Below are positions 16,479 through 25,760 of a stretch of DNA of 64,000 nucleotides, in pieces. Position numbers and translations under genes: made by a program. Source of the DNA: Cytobacillus depressus (GTDB lineage: Bacteria > Bacillota > Bacilli > Bacillales > Cytobacillaceae); contig NZ_WBOS01000003.1 in the NCBI RefSeq assembly GCF_008923245.1, positions 62,001 to 126,000 of the forward strand, written 5' to 3'. The notes beneath the pieces are model-generated. The model was given only the letters and a program-made list of their open reading frames with translations, ran no database searches and had not been told where the DNA came from. Each line of letters starts with the position of its first letter. Position 1 is the first letter of the stretch.

Positions 16479-17015
16479 CTATACAAGATCCTTATTTCCA
16501 CCCACGCTATGTTGGGAAGGATACCAAGCAAGCTTCTTATCTCCACCTACACTATGCTGGGAAGGATACCAAGCAAGATCCTTTGCTCCACCTACACTAT
16601 GTTGGGAAGGATACCAAGCAAGATCCTTTGCTCCACCTACGCTATGTTGGGAAGGATACCAAGCAAGCTTCTCTCCTCCACCTACGCTATGTTGGGAAGG
16701 ATACCAAGCAAGATCTTTTACTCCACCCACGCTATGTTGGGAAGGATACCAAGCAAGCTTCTCTCCTCCACCCACGCTATGTTGGGAAGGATACCAAGCA
16801 AGATCCTTTACTCCACCTACGCTATGTTGGGAAGGATACCAAGCAAGCTTCTCCCCTCCACCCACGCTATGTTGGGAAGGATACCAAGCAAGTTCTTTCT
16901 CTCCACCTACACTATGTTGAGAAGGATACCAAGCTGTTTCTGAAAGGTTGGTACCAGCAGCACCTACACCTAGAATAGAAAGAGATAGGATAGAAATCTT
17001 TAATAACTTTTTCAT
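16479..17015 (-). CDS. Tandem-repeat secreted peptide precursor (putative multi-copy pheromone)
   Basis: 178 residues. An N-terminal Sec signal (MKKLLKISILSLSILGVGAAG) is followed by ten head-to-tail copies of AWYPSQHSVGG, each joined by a four-residue linker of the type (E/G/V/A/D/N)-(K/E)-(E/K/D)-L, a 15-residue (45 bp) period, ending NKDLV. The core is identical in all ten copies while codons for Gln, both Ser and Val vary synonymously. Linkers alternate GEKL / VKDL over part of the array, suggesting growth by 90 bp steps. It starts 48 bases after the stop of an RRNPP-type regulator. By analogy with PapR, NprX and Phr precursors, it is inferred to be exported and cut into signalling peptides; other open frames through the repeat lack a signal peptide and ribosome site. 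A GTG at 17033 is an alternative start. Confidence 0.8.
   Translation of the reverse strand: MKKLLKISILSLSILGVGAAGTNLSETAWYPSQHSVGGEKELAWYPSQHSVGGGEKLAWYPSQHSVGGVKDLAWYPSQHSVGGGEKLAWYPSQHSVGGVKDLAWYPSQHSVGGGEKLAWYPSQHSVGGAKDLAWYPSQHSVGGAKDLAWYPSQHSVGGDKKLAWYPSQHSVGGNKDLV
16482..16935 (-). repeat. Ten-copy 45 bp coding tandem repeat
   Basis: The 45 bp unit contains TATCCTTCCCAACATAGC-like coding for YPSQHS. Ten units are uninterrupted and in frame. A multiple of three keeps frames open on both strands, which explains the spurious ORFs here. Confidence 0.9.
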
Positions 17016-17063
17016 ATTCTCACCAACTTTCACAATTTTTTCAATAATGATAAGTAAATTGTA

Positions 17064-17948
17064 TCAGGACTTTAGTATTTTATCAATCTCACTTTTCATT
17101 ATTCTTAATAGATTGGTTTTCCCTTCCAGCTCTAATAAGTGAAGGCACTCATCTAAGTAGTACTTTCCTTTATCTAATTGGCCCATTTTTACATAGTTTT
17201 CACCTATCTGATAGTGAAATTCATTTAATAGAAAAAGCAATTCCTCATTTATACACAGATTCAAACCTTTTTGGCTGTAAGAAAGTGACTTTTCTAATTC
17301 TCCTAGTTCGGTTAATGCTTGAGAAAGTCCGAAAAGTATTCTTAGTTTTCCTTTTATATTTAAAATATGTGGGAGTTTTTCAATGTTACTTAATGCTTCC
17401 ATGAAAATAGTAACTGCGCTTTTAAAATTGCCAATTTCATTAAAGATGCTTCCAATACTAGTTAATATTTCGATTTCTCGTTCTGATAGTGACACGCGTT
17501 TTGGATTAGTAACAGATATCGCCTTACTCAACAAATCCAAAGCCTGATCCGCATTCCCATTTAAATAGTAGGAACAAATCCCCTCATGCCACAGCAAATA
17601 CTGCTTCAATGATTTCTGGCTAAACAGCGGGTTTTCCTTTTCCTGTTGGATAATATTGTGGATGGCTTCGTAATTCCGCTCTCTTTTGTATTTTTCAATG
17701 AGTTGGATAACGGCATTTGGGAAGTGGACCGTTGTTTTGGATGCAATGTCGAAGAAGTAGGTTAATTCCATATCAAGCTTTTGGGCGAATTGGTAAAGAA
17801 CATCAAGGGTAGGGTAGGATCGTTCTTTTTCGAAAGAGATTAATTCATCGACTGTGCAGATGCCTTCTGCTAATTCCTCTACTGATAAATTTTTATATTG
17901 ACGAACGGATTGGAGGATTTCTCCAAATAAATACTTCTCTAGTTTCAT
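17064..17948 (-). CDS. RRNPP/PlcR-type HTH-TPR regulator (putative pheromone receptor)
   Basis: 294 residues. The N-terminal Xre-type HTH (about 6-66) reads ILQSVRQYKNLSVEELAEG...ISFEKERSYPTLDVLYQFAQ, like PlcR and NprR. The rest is a helical TPR array (about 75-290; for example NADQALDLLSKAI, GNFKSAVTIFMEAL, GELEKSLSYSQKGL, GQLDKGKYYLDECL), the peptide-binding scaffold of RRNPP sensors. Length is that of PlcR (about 285). The tandem-repeat precursor follows on the same strand, the arrangement seen for plcR-papR and nprR-nprX. The inferred role is a cytoplasmic transcription factor controlled by re-imported peptide; the ligand pairing is inference. AGGGATAT-type weak ribosome site. Confidence 0.87.
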   Translation of the reverse strand: MKLEKYLFGEILQSVRQYKNLSVEELAEGICTVDELISFEKERSYPTLDVLYQFAQKLDMELTYFFDIASKTTVHFPNAVIQLIEKYKRERNYEAIHNIIQQEKENPLFSQKSLKQYLLWHEGICSYYLNGNADQALDLLSKAISVTNPKRVSLSEREIEILTSIGSIFNEIGNFKSAVTIFMEALSNIEKLPHILNIKGKLRILFGLSQALTELGELEKSLSYSQKGLNLCINEELLFLLNEFHYQIGENYVKMGQLDKGKYYLDECLHLLELEGKTNLLRIMKSEIDKILKS

Positions 17949-18379
17949 CTATATCCCTCTTTTCAACAATCGCTAATTCGATAGTAACATATATTTCATG
18001 CTTAAATACAGAGAAAGGGGTCCTATATTGAGAAAATTCAAATAGTTATCCCGATAAAAGGAACCGTCTTCTTTCAATATATAATATAACGGTAAAAATA
18101 GCATGTTTTTATCGTTTAGTGTGCGAAAAAATTACACAAAAACCTATAAAAAGAACTAGAAATAAGTAAAAAAACGGATATTCAACACGCGAAATGTCGA
18201 AAGTTCCTTGTGGGAATAAATGTAGAAAAGTAGGGGTGTAGCATTATATTGTGATAAAACAGCAATGTGATTTCTACATTTTTAAAACATAAGTAAGGGG
18301 TGATTAGACCTATTGGCTCACTGGATAAAAGAAGATAATCTTGATTAAATGGAGAGATTTGGATTGAAGTAGAGAAAGA
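17949..18379. promoter_or_regulatory. Intergenic region upstream of the regulator
   Basis: About 430 AT-rich bases. TATATTGAGAAA (18024-18035) and TTTCAATATA (18072-18081) form an inverted pair, a possible regulator site. Nothing matches the canonical PlcR box. No gene seen. Confidence 0.4.
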
Positions 18380-18841
18380 GTGTGTCATTTGTGCTATCGG
18401 CATTATTTGCTGAGTGCGTCGGCTCAAACAGCATTTGCTACTGAAGGACAAGCTAACAACCTAAATGTCAAAAACAGTACAAATGTATTTAAAGTCATTA
18501 ACACGGAGGAAATTTACAAAAAATTCGCTAGGGAAAAGGATTTAAAATTGGATCCTGTTTATCATGAAAATGATAAGGTTCGTATTATTGTAGAGGTAGA
18601 AGGGGAGCGCCCAATAGAATACGCCACTAAGAAAAACACCTTCTTTATCAAGAGCTGCCACAAAAATATAATATAACCTTCATAAGTCAGTTTCAGTCAA
18701 AACAAGATAAAGTCCAAAGAGATAATCAAAAGGAATTAACTTTTTGAACCCCTTCAAAACTGCTGTCAATGGTTTCGGTAGTGACTCTGTTATGGGGAAA
18801 TTGAGGGAAAAAGTAGTGTCGGGGAGTCTACAAGAATATTA
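18366..18841 (+). pseudogene. Decayed S8-protease N-terminus (signal peptide and I9-type prodomain)
   Basis: Three frames must be joined. First, RKSVSFVLSALFA, a signal-peptide core. Then SASAQTAFATEGQANN...VYHENDKVRIIVEVEGE, resembling the start of a subtilase prodomain. Then ELPQKYNITFISQFQSKQDK in a shifted frame, and finally TAVNGFGSDSVMGKLREKV, resembling the NGFA segment of I9 inhibitors. At least three frameshifts and no catalytic domain are present, so it is dead. It precedes an intact protease of the same class by 90 bases and its signal differs from it, so it is a remnant paralogue rather than a lost 5' end. Confidence 0.55.
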
Positions 18842-18930
18842 AAATTTTCAAACGATACACCTAAAAGAGAAATAATATGTTTAAATGTTTTCAAAATTTT
18901 TGTAGGTATGAAAAAAGGGGGAAAAGTTGA

Positions 18931-21900
18931 TTGAAGGGTAAGAAGATTATTAAATTCTTTAGTAGTTTACTAGCTTTTGTGATGGTTCTATCCTTGCTGT
19001 CTCCATTCCAGGCATCAGCGAATGAGCAAGGTACGAATTCATTCAAACCTAATGGCCAAAGTGAAAGTAATATGAAGTTAAAAGCGGCGGTCCTCGAACA
19101 ATTAAATCTGTCAGACGGATTACCGAAGCTTCATAAAGAATTACAGGATTTATCTGGCGATGAAGAAGTGGCTGTTATCGTTCATCTATCAGAAGATCCT
19201 GTTGCCCTTGAAAAAGGAATTAGCCAATTAAAAGGCAAAAAATTGACGAGTTCACAAGAAAAAGCAATTACGGATAAAGTAAATCAGCAACAAGTAACTG
19301 TTAATAAAGAAATGGTTTCGAAAGGAATATCGTTTAAAAAGGGCTATTCCTTCAATACTGTTTTAAACGGCTTTGCAGCAAAGGTAAAAGCCGATGATCT
19401 TGATAAACTACTTAAGGTTAAAGGGGTTACTTTAGTAGAACCAGATGTTACAGTCTATGCTTTGCAAGACTCGAAAACTCCTAACAATACATTAGAACTT
19501 GAAAAGATAGATAAAGTGGAAGCATCAATGAATACGAGTATTTCCTTCTTGGGCATTGAAAAGCTATGGAAAGAGGGATATGAAGGTCAGGGCATTAAAG
19601 TAGCAGTTCTAGATACGGGAATCGATACGAAACACCCGGAATTTGCTACGAACCTTAAAGGCGGTAAGAACTTTGTTCCTCATGGGAATGATTATGCTCG
19701 TCCGCGTGCTGATGATGATCCATCTGAGACGTCACCGCTGGACCGCCCGGCGCATAGACCCAAGTTTGATGCAAGTGGAAGATCATTCTACACAGATCAC
19801 GGAACGCATGTGGCAGGAACAATTGCTGCAATTGGTGCAAATGAGTATGGAATTAAAGGAATCGCGCCAAAGGTTGACCTTTACGCATACCGTGTTCTAG
19901 GTGCATATGGCAGTGGGGAAAATTCAGGTATTATTGCAGCTATTGACACAGCTGTTAAAGAAAAGATGGATGTTATCAACCTTTCACTAGGTGGGGGTTC
20001 AAATACGGAAACAGATGCTGGTTCCTTTGCGATTAACAACGCCATGATGGCGGGGACAATCTCTGTTATTGCAACTGGAAATTCAGGTCCAAATCGTGGA
20101 ACAATGGGGATTCCTGCAACTGCCCGGCTTGGAATTGGGGTTGGTAACACAACAAATCCAGAAACAAGCTACAATGGCAAAGTTCATGTGAAGGCTGGCG
20201 ACTATGAATATTCGAAACAATTAAATTTAATGGGAACGACCTTTGGTCAAGATCTTGCTGCTCAACTTAATGGTGAGTTTGAATTAGTAGCTGTTCCTAA
20301 AGTTGGGGAAGCAACAGATTACAATGGAATTGATGTAAAGGGTAAAGTAGCGCTCATTTCTCGTGGCGAAATTGCCTTCGTTGACAAAATTGCATTCGCA
20401 AAGTCAAACGGTGCCATCGCAGCGATTATCCATAACTTTGATGGCGGTACGAATGCACCAAATGAATCAGGAATTTTCCTAGGTGATGGCTTTACCTTCA
20501 TCCCGACATTTGATATGTCAGTAACAGATGGAGCGGCCATTCGTGAAGCACTTCAGAATGGTTCAGGCACAATAAGTTTTAGTGATTTTGATTCATCCCG
20601 TACGCTAGGTGATGAAGTAAGTGACTCAAGTTCACGTGGTCCGTCCACTCCGAACTTCGATATCAAGCCTGATGTGACAGCACCTGGAACGGACATTATG
20701 TCTTCTGTACCTGCTTACGGAGCTGACTTCCCAGACGCAGATTACAGTCAATCCTATGACCGTTTTACTGGAACATCTATGGCCACTCCACATATTGCTG
20801 GGATTGCTGCACTTGTGAAACAAGCCAATCCAGATTGGACTCCTTTCGATGTAAAGGTAGCTCTATCAAATACCGCAAAACTGCTTAATACGAAAAAATA
20901 TGATGTGTTCTCGCAAGGCGCTGGACGAGTAGATGCTTATGCAGCTGCGCATCCTAGAGTACTTGCTTATGCTTTAGACACGGCTAATAACGATAGAGAA
21001 GTAGTAGAGAATCTAAAAGGAACTGTTACATTCGGCCATCAAAAGCTTGATAAGGACATTTCTGTAACGAAACAAATCCTTGTGAAAGATTTGAAAGGCA
21101 AAGGTGGAGAGTTCAATGTAACCGTCGACATGACCAAATCCTTTGGTGATGCAAAAATTGTGATTGATAAGCCTACATTTACATTAGACGGAGAACAATT
21201 AATCAATGTTACATTGACTGCATCCAAAAATGCAAACGCAAAACCAAGCGCTGAGGCTCTTGGATATATCCACATTTCAACTGGGGAAAATGATAACACC
21301 GTTACTTCACTTTCAGTGAACGAGACGGATATCGCACTTACGACTGATGACACGAAGCAATTAAAGGTAACAGAAGAGGAAACAGTAATCGAAGGGGATT
21401 ATTTAGATATTTCGCTTCCATTTGCTGCTGAATTAGGCGGAGAAGCGCCAGTGGAAATCCGAAATTTCCAAATTACGGAAACAGATCTTTCTTTTAATGG
21501 TGACGGAATAAAGGATAGTGCGTTGCTCACATTCACTGTTACTGGAGATTTAGATACTAACTATATTGAAATTTGGGATATTATGAATCCGGAAGGCGGA
21601 GCATATGAGGATGGCTATATCGGTTATCTTCATGCTGGATCATCACTAGCAGCTGGCTCATATAAACTGCCAATAACAGGATTATATAGATCATGGGAAA
21701 AACAGGATCCACCACAAGAAATTCCTGATGGGCTCTATACAATTGATATGAGTGCCTTAACAAAATCCGGGAATCCGCGAATGGTTGAAGCTTGGGTTGG
21801 ACCAATCGTAGTCAAAAAGACAAAACCGGAGATTGCAGCAACATTTGAAAAAGAGAATTTGACAGGAAATATTACAGATAAATACTTAGATTATAATGAT

Positions 21901-23682
21901 GAATTAGCGCAATACGGCCTTGACTATAATATCAATGAAAAGCTTCATGCGTCTTATGTTCTAACGACAGATGATGATACAGGAGAAGAGAGACCTTTCC
22001 AACTTGAACAAGATGGATCATTTGAGCTTGAATTAGGTGCACTTACTGAAAATGACACCGTTAAAGTGGTGGTAGTCGATGCAGCAGGCAATAAGGCCGA
22101 AGCAACAATTCAAGTACAAGGAACCGCTAATCCAAATCCACCAATAAATGAAGATGAAAATGGGGAAATAGATATAGAAGGAGATGCCTCTGAGGAAGCA
22201 GCCGAACCACAAGCAGGTGAAAATAAAGTAAAAATGGCATCTACAGAAGCTGAAGCTCTATCTGAATTAAAATTAATTTCAAAAATTGATAATAAAATGT
22301 CCAACGTGCCTAGCGTATCTAAAGAGGGCCCGGTTCGTTACCTTGCCACGGATGAAGAAGATGCTGGCAAAGATGTTACAAATGAGGCTTCATACACAGT
22401 CGAGGACGATAGTATTGTAACGGTTTCGGATACGGGTTTAATCACTGCTAAAAAGGCAGGTAAAACGAAAATTACTATTGAGTATGGTGGAAATGGGGAA
22501 ACCGTAAATGTAACTGTATCAGATCGGCCAGTTGTTAGTCCGCCTGATTCTAGTATACCTGGACCAGTGACACCATCAACTCCTACTCCTGTGAGTATTG
22601 ATAAAGGGAATATTACAGATCAGGTAAACGATCCTGATAAGAATGAAGTAAAAGTAGAGATTCCAGGTCTGACTAATTCACAGCCGAAAGTAAGTGCACA
22701 AGTTCAATCAGATACGCTGGAAGTGTTAGCGAAATCATCTAAGCCGCTTGTTTTCCAATCTGGAAATGTAGAAGTAACTGTCCCGAATAAATTGTTGAAA
22801 AATCTTGCCGGAAATACTCCAGATAGCGCAACCATAACTATAGGGGTGACTAAGTCAACAGATATAAATGGTGCAGTATCCGCTATCTATGAGTTTACAA
22901 TTACAGCTGTAAAGAATGGCCAAACACTGGTGGTTTCTCGATTCTCAGAACCTGTTCAATTATCTGTACCAGTAACAAATACAGTGAAAGATCCACGTAA
23001 AGTTTCCGCTTACTATATAAACGAGTCAACAAAAGGTCTTGAATATGTTGGTGGTAAGTATGAGAAAAACAAACTTGTGTTCAAAACAAATCATTTCTCA
23101 AAATTTGTTGTTGTTGAAAACGCCAAAACATTTGCGGACATTCAAAAACACTGGGCTAAGGATCCAATTGAAGTATTAGCTTCCCGCACGATTACGAGCG
23201 GTAATACTGATACAACATTTAATCCGGAGGGGAAAGTCACACGTGCAGAATTTGCAGTATTAATGGCACGTGCCTTAATTCTCCCAACAGAAAGCTACAA
23301 GGGAACATTTAAGGATGTTAAAGAAAGCAAAGCATGGGCGTATCCGGGTATTGAAGCTGCCTACCGTGCTGGAATTGTAACTGGTAAAGCTAAAGACATG
23401 TTTGATCCAGACGCAATCATCACTCGCGAAGAGATTGCCACGATGGTTATGCGCGCTGTAAACTACCAAAACGCTTCCCTTGGCAAGAATGTAGATACGT
23501 CTACAACATTTGCTGACGATCATTCAATTGGGTCGTTTGCAAAAGACGCGGTTAAACAAGCGGTTGGATTAGGAATTATTATAGGAAAACCTGGTAATAA
23601 ATTTGATCCAAAAGCAAGTGCGACACGAGCAGAGGCAGCAGTACTTTTATATCAAGCTCTAGACAAATTAGGTGAGTTCTAA
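18931..23682 (+). CDS. Large cell-surface S8 serine protease with SLH anchor
   Basis: 1583 residues. Order: signal peptide (about 1-30, ending QASA), I9 prodomain (about 75-175), subtilase catalytic domain with Asp228 (LDTGID), His290 (DHGTHVAGT) and Ser616 (GTSMATPH), an inserted PA domain (about 420-540), then beta-rich Fn3/Ig-like regions, a Big_2-like repeat (about 1130-1190, ITAKKAGKTKITI), a Pro/Thr linker and three SLH motifs (about 1395-1583, starting FADIQKHWAKD) that bind secondary cell wall polymer. It probably digests extracellular protein while held on the cell surface. Start is TTG with AAAAAAGGGGGA upstream. A terminator follows. It lies near, and opposite in strand to, the quorum-sensing-like operon. 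Confidence 0.93.
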   Translation: MKGKKIIKFFSSLLAFVMVLSLLSPFQASANEQGTNSFKPNGQSESNMKLKAAVLEQLNLSDGLPKLHKELQDLSGDEEVAVIVHLSEDPVALEKGISQLKGKKLTSSQEKAITDKVNQQQVTVNKEMVSKGISFKKGYSFNTVLNGFAAKVKADDLDKLLKVKGVTLVEPDVTVYALQDSKTPNNTLELEKIDKVEASMNTSISFLGIEKLWKEGYEGQGIKVAVLDTGIDTKHPEFATNLKGGKNFVPHGNDYARPRADDDPSETSPLDRPAHRPKFDASGRSFYTDHGTHVAGTIAAIGANEYGIKGIAPKVDLYAYRVLGAYGSGENSGIIAAIDTAVKEKMDVINLSLGGGSNTETDAGSFAINNAMMAGTISVIATGNSGPNRGTMGIPATARLGIGVGNTTNPETSYNGKVHVKAGDYEYSKQLNLMGTTFGQDLAAQLNGEFELVAVPKVGEATDYNGIDVKGKVALISRGEIAFVDKIAFAKSNGAIAAIIHNFDGGTNAPNESGIFLGDGFTFIPTFDMSVTDGAAIREALQNGSGTISFSDFDSSRTLGDEVSDSSSRGPSTPNFDIKPDVTAPGTDIMSSVPAYGADFPDADYSQSYDRFTGTSMATPHIAGIAALVKQANPDWTPFDVKVALSNTAKLLNTKKYDVFSQGAGRVDAYAAAHPRVLAYALDTANNDREVVENLKGTVTFGHQKLDKDISVTKQILVKDLKGKGGEFNVTVDMTKSFGDAKIVIDKPTFTLDGEQLINVTLTASKNANAKPSAEALGYIHISTGENDNTVTSLSVNETDIALTTDDTKQLKVTEEETVIEGDYLDISLPFAAELGGEAPVEIRNFQITETDLSFNGDGIKDSALLTFTVTGDLDTNYIEIWDIMNPEGGAYEDGYIGYLHAGSSLAAGSYKLPITGLYRSWEKQDPPQEIPDGLYTIDMSALTKSGNPRMVEAWVGPIVVKKTKPEIAATFEKENLTGNITDKYLDYNDELAQYGLDYNINEKLHASYVLTTDDDTGEERPFQLEQDGSFELELGALTENDTVKVVVVDAAGNKAEATIQVQGTANPNPPINEDENGEIDIEGDASEEAAEPQAGENKVKMASTEAEALSELKLISKIDNKMSNVPSVSKEGPVRYLATDEEDAGKDVTNEASYTVEDDSIVTVSDTGLITAKKAGKTKITIEYGGNGETVNVTVSDRPVVSPPDSSIPGPVTPSTPTPVSIDKGNITDQVNDPDKNEVKVEIPGLTNSQPKVSAQVQSDTLEVLAKSSKPLVFQSGNVEVTVPNKLLKNLAGNTPDSATITIGVTKSTDINGAVSAIYEFTITAVKNGQTLVVSRFSEPVQLSVPVTNTVKDPRKVSAYYINESTKGLEYVGGKYEKNKLVFKTNHFSKFVVVENAKTFADIQKHWAKDPIEVLASRTITSGNTDTTFNPEGKVTRAEFAVLMARALILPTESYKGTFKDVKESKAWAYPGIEAAYRAGIVTGKAKDMFDPDAIITREEIATMVMRAVNYQNASLGKNVDTSTTFADDHSIGSFAKDAVKQAVGLGIIIGKPGNKFDPKASATRAEAAVLLYQALDKLGEF

Positions 23683-23702
23683 AATATGTCAATGAAACAG
23701 AG

Positions 23703-23734
23703 AAGCGGCGGGGCAAGAGTCCTGCCGCTTTTTA
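23703..23734 (+). terminator. Terminator after the S8 protease gene
   Basis: AAGCGGC pairs with GCCGCTT, followed by TTT. Confidence 0.8.
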
Positions 23735-23739
23735 TAGTC

Positions 23740-24226
23740 AACTACTTAAAATCCTTCTCCAACAATACATTTCTACTCCATTCTAAAAAGTCATCGCCTT
23801 CTCTTAACAAAAAAACTTGGAACGAGTTCCCAAAATACCATTTCCCTTCCACTCAAACTATGATAATATAACTATGTCGTAAGGACCAGATTAGAAAAAG
23901 CCTACACCGAAAAAGAGTTCATGTAAATTTCCGCAAATCTTTACATATTTCATCTATAGGTAAATCTAATCCCCATATTCTAAGAAAAAAGTGACCAGCC
24001 TCGAAGCTGGTCTTTCCTATGTCCATATGGAGCGTAATAATATTGATATTGTCCACGAGCGGTGTCTGACACCATAATGACACCATAATTATGATAATTT
24101 TCCTTGAAAAGGTAGAGATAGGTATTAAAACCCGTTATAATGGGCTTAGCGAAATTTGTAATAATACCAAAATATATGCAAATATATAGAAAAATTTGTA
24201 GAATAATAGGTATTTAGGAGGAAGTA
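23740..24226. other. Intergenic region before the ywqCDE locus
   Basis: About 490 bases without a convincing gene. It holds a small hairpin (GACCAGC...GCTGGTC, 23991-24012), a copy of the GGTGTCTGACACC repeat, and a TATAAT -10 box at 24136-24141 that may start the exopolysaccharide transcript; its -35 is weak. Confidence 0.5.
24050..24073 (+). repeat. Short dispersed palindrome with conserved flank, copy 2
   Basis: TGTCCACGAGC followed by GGTGTCTGACACC; the same motif as 11210-11234 and 51388-51411 read on the other strand. Confidence 0.75.
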
Positions 24227-24973
24227 ATGGAAGAGACAATTAGCCTTAAAGAACTGTTTCAAACGTTGCGCAAGAGGATGTGGCTGATCCTGTCGCTAAC
24301 AGTAATCGCAGCCTTAGCAAGTGGGATTATTAGCTTTTTCGTTTTAACCCCGGTTTACTCCGCCTCAACCCAATTGCTAGTGAATCAGGCAAGAGGGGAA
24401 CAGCCGATGTATAACCCTTCGGAAATTCAAACCAATTTACAGTTAATCAATACATATAACGTCATCATCAAAAGTCCGGCCATCCTTGAGTTAGTTCAAC
24501 AGGAACTAGACTTAGATTCTAGCGTAGAAGCTCTAAATTCAAAAATTTCTGTCGGCAGTCAAAAGGATTCTCAAGTCGTGGCCATCACGGTGCAGGATCC
24601 GGATCCGTATATGGCTGCAGATATTGCGAATACGACAGCAAGTGTGTTCAAAAGGGAAATCACGGACATTATGAGTGTAAACAACGTGAGCATTCTAGCG
24701 AAAGCAGTTGTTAAAGAGAATCCAACCCCTGTTAAACCGCAGCCTCTACTTAATATTGCGATTGCGATCGTTGTCGGCTTAATGGCTGGGGTAGGTCTTG
24801 CATTTTTACTAGAATACTTAGATAACACAATTAAGCATGAACAAGATATTGAAAGAATATTAGAATTGCCTGTGCTCGGGGCCATTACGACGATGGAAGC
24901 AGAAAAGCATAGCCCGAGAAAGCGTAGAGAGAAGGCAGAAGTAAGAGGTGAATCCATTGGTTCTCAAGGCTAA
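24227..24973 (+). CDS. ywqC: Tyrosine kinase modulator YwqC (Wzz family)
   Basis: 248 residues. Two transmembrane helices (about 18-40 and 176-198) enclose an extracellular domain; the proline-rich NPTPVKPQPLL precedes TM2, as in Wzz/CapA chain-length proteins. It activates the cytoplasmic BY-kinase encoded next and helps set polysaccharide chain length. TAGGAGGAAG lies before the ATG. Its 3' end overlaps the kinase gene by 26 bases. First gene of the exopolysaccharide locus. Confidence 0.92.
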   Translation: MEETISLKELFQTLRKRMWLILSLTVIAALASGIISFFVLTPVYSASTQLLVNQARGEQPMYNPSEIQTNLQLINTYNVIIKSPAILELVQQELDLDSSVEALNSKISVGSQKDSQVVAITVQDPDPYMAADIANTTASVFKREITDIMSVNNVSILAKAVVKENPTPVKPQPLLNIAIAIVVGLMAGVGLAFLLEYLDNTIKHEQDIERILELPVLGAITTMEAEKHSPRKRREKAEVRGESIGSQG

Positions 24974-25658
24974 AAATAAAAAACAAGTCTCCAATCAACG
25001 AAACCTAATCACAATGACGGATTCCCGTTCTCCTGTGTCAGAGCAATATCGGACAATCCGCACGAATATTCAATTCTCATCTGTCGATTCGACGATTAAA
25101 TCACTAATGGTTACTTCAGCGGGTCCAGCAGAAGGGAAATCAACAACAGTAGCGAACCTTGCCGTCGTTTTTGCCCAACAGGAAAAGAAGGTCCTTTTAA
25201 TTGATGCAGATATGCGGAAGCCAACCGTTCATTATACATTCCGGGTTCATAACAATCGCGGGCTTACGAATGTCTTAACGAAGCAAGCAACATTGGCAGA
25301 TGCGATTAACGAGACAGACCAAGAACATCTTTACGTTCTGCCGTCCGGCCCGATTCCACCAAATCCAGCTGAGCTTCTTGGCTCGAAGGCAATGGATGAT
25401 TTCTTGTCACAAGCATATAAAGAGTTCGATATCATTCTATTTGATACGCCGCCTGTGCTAGCTGTAACTGATGCACAAATTCTTGCGAATAAATGTGATG
25501 GCACCATTCTCGTCGTTAGCAGCGGAAAGACAGAAATGGAAGCGGCCACGAAAGCGAAAGAGCAGCTGTCAGCAGCCAATGCTAAGCTGCTAGGAGCGGT
25601 TCTAAACCAGAAAAAGGTAAAGGACAGCCATTACTACTATTACTACGGTAGAAACTAG
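24948..25658 (+). CDS. ywqD: BY-type tyrosine kinase YwqD
   Basis: 236 residues. The bacterial tyrosine kinase signature is complete: Walker A SAGPAEGKST (about 57-66), Walker A' LLIDADMRKP (about 83-92), Walker B ILFDTPPV (about 160) and a C-terminal tyrosine cluster HYYYYYGRN for autophosphorylation. It phosphorylates itself and cytoplasmic targets when bound by YwqC. The GTG start overlaps ywqC; a TTG three codons downstream, after AGAGGTG, is the alternative. Confidence 0.92.
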   Translation: MNPLVLKAKNKKQVSNQRNLITMTDSRSPVSEQYRTIRTNIQFSSVDSTIKSLMVTSAGPAEGKSTTVANLAVVFAQQEKKVLLIDADMRKPTVHYTFRVHNNRGLTNVLTKQATLADAINETDQEHLYVLPSGPIPPNPAELLGSKAMDDFLSQAYKEFDIILFDTPPVLAVTDAQILANKCDGTILVVSSGKTEMEAATKAKEQLSAANAKLLGAVLNQKKVKDSHYYYYYGRN

Positions 25659-25760
25659 ACAAATTTCGACAAGAAAACCCCGTTTCTATATTTATAGGTC
25701 TATGGTACTATAAGGCTAATATTGTCTAAATATAGTAAAGAATGAGGGGAGAGATTTGCG

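Noticed and set aside
16244..16720. CRISPR array
   Set aside because: Direct repeats of 45 bases are contiguous with no spacers and encode protein; no cas genes are present.
16464..16978. Plus-strand open frames through the 45 bp repeat
   Set aside because: A repeat unit divisible by three keeps several frames open. Only the minus-strand frame has a signal peptide, a ribosome site, an operon partner and synonymous variation.
17949..18380. PlcR box
   Set aside because: No TATGnAnnnnTnCATA match was found; only a weak inverted pair is present.
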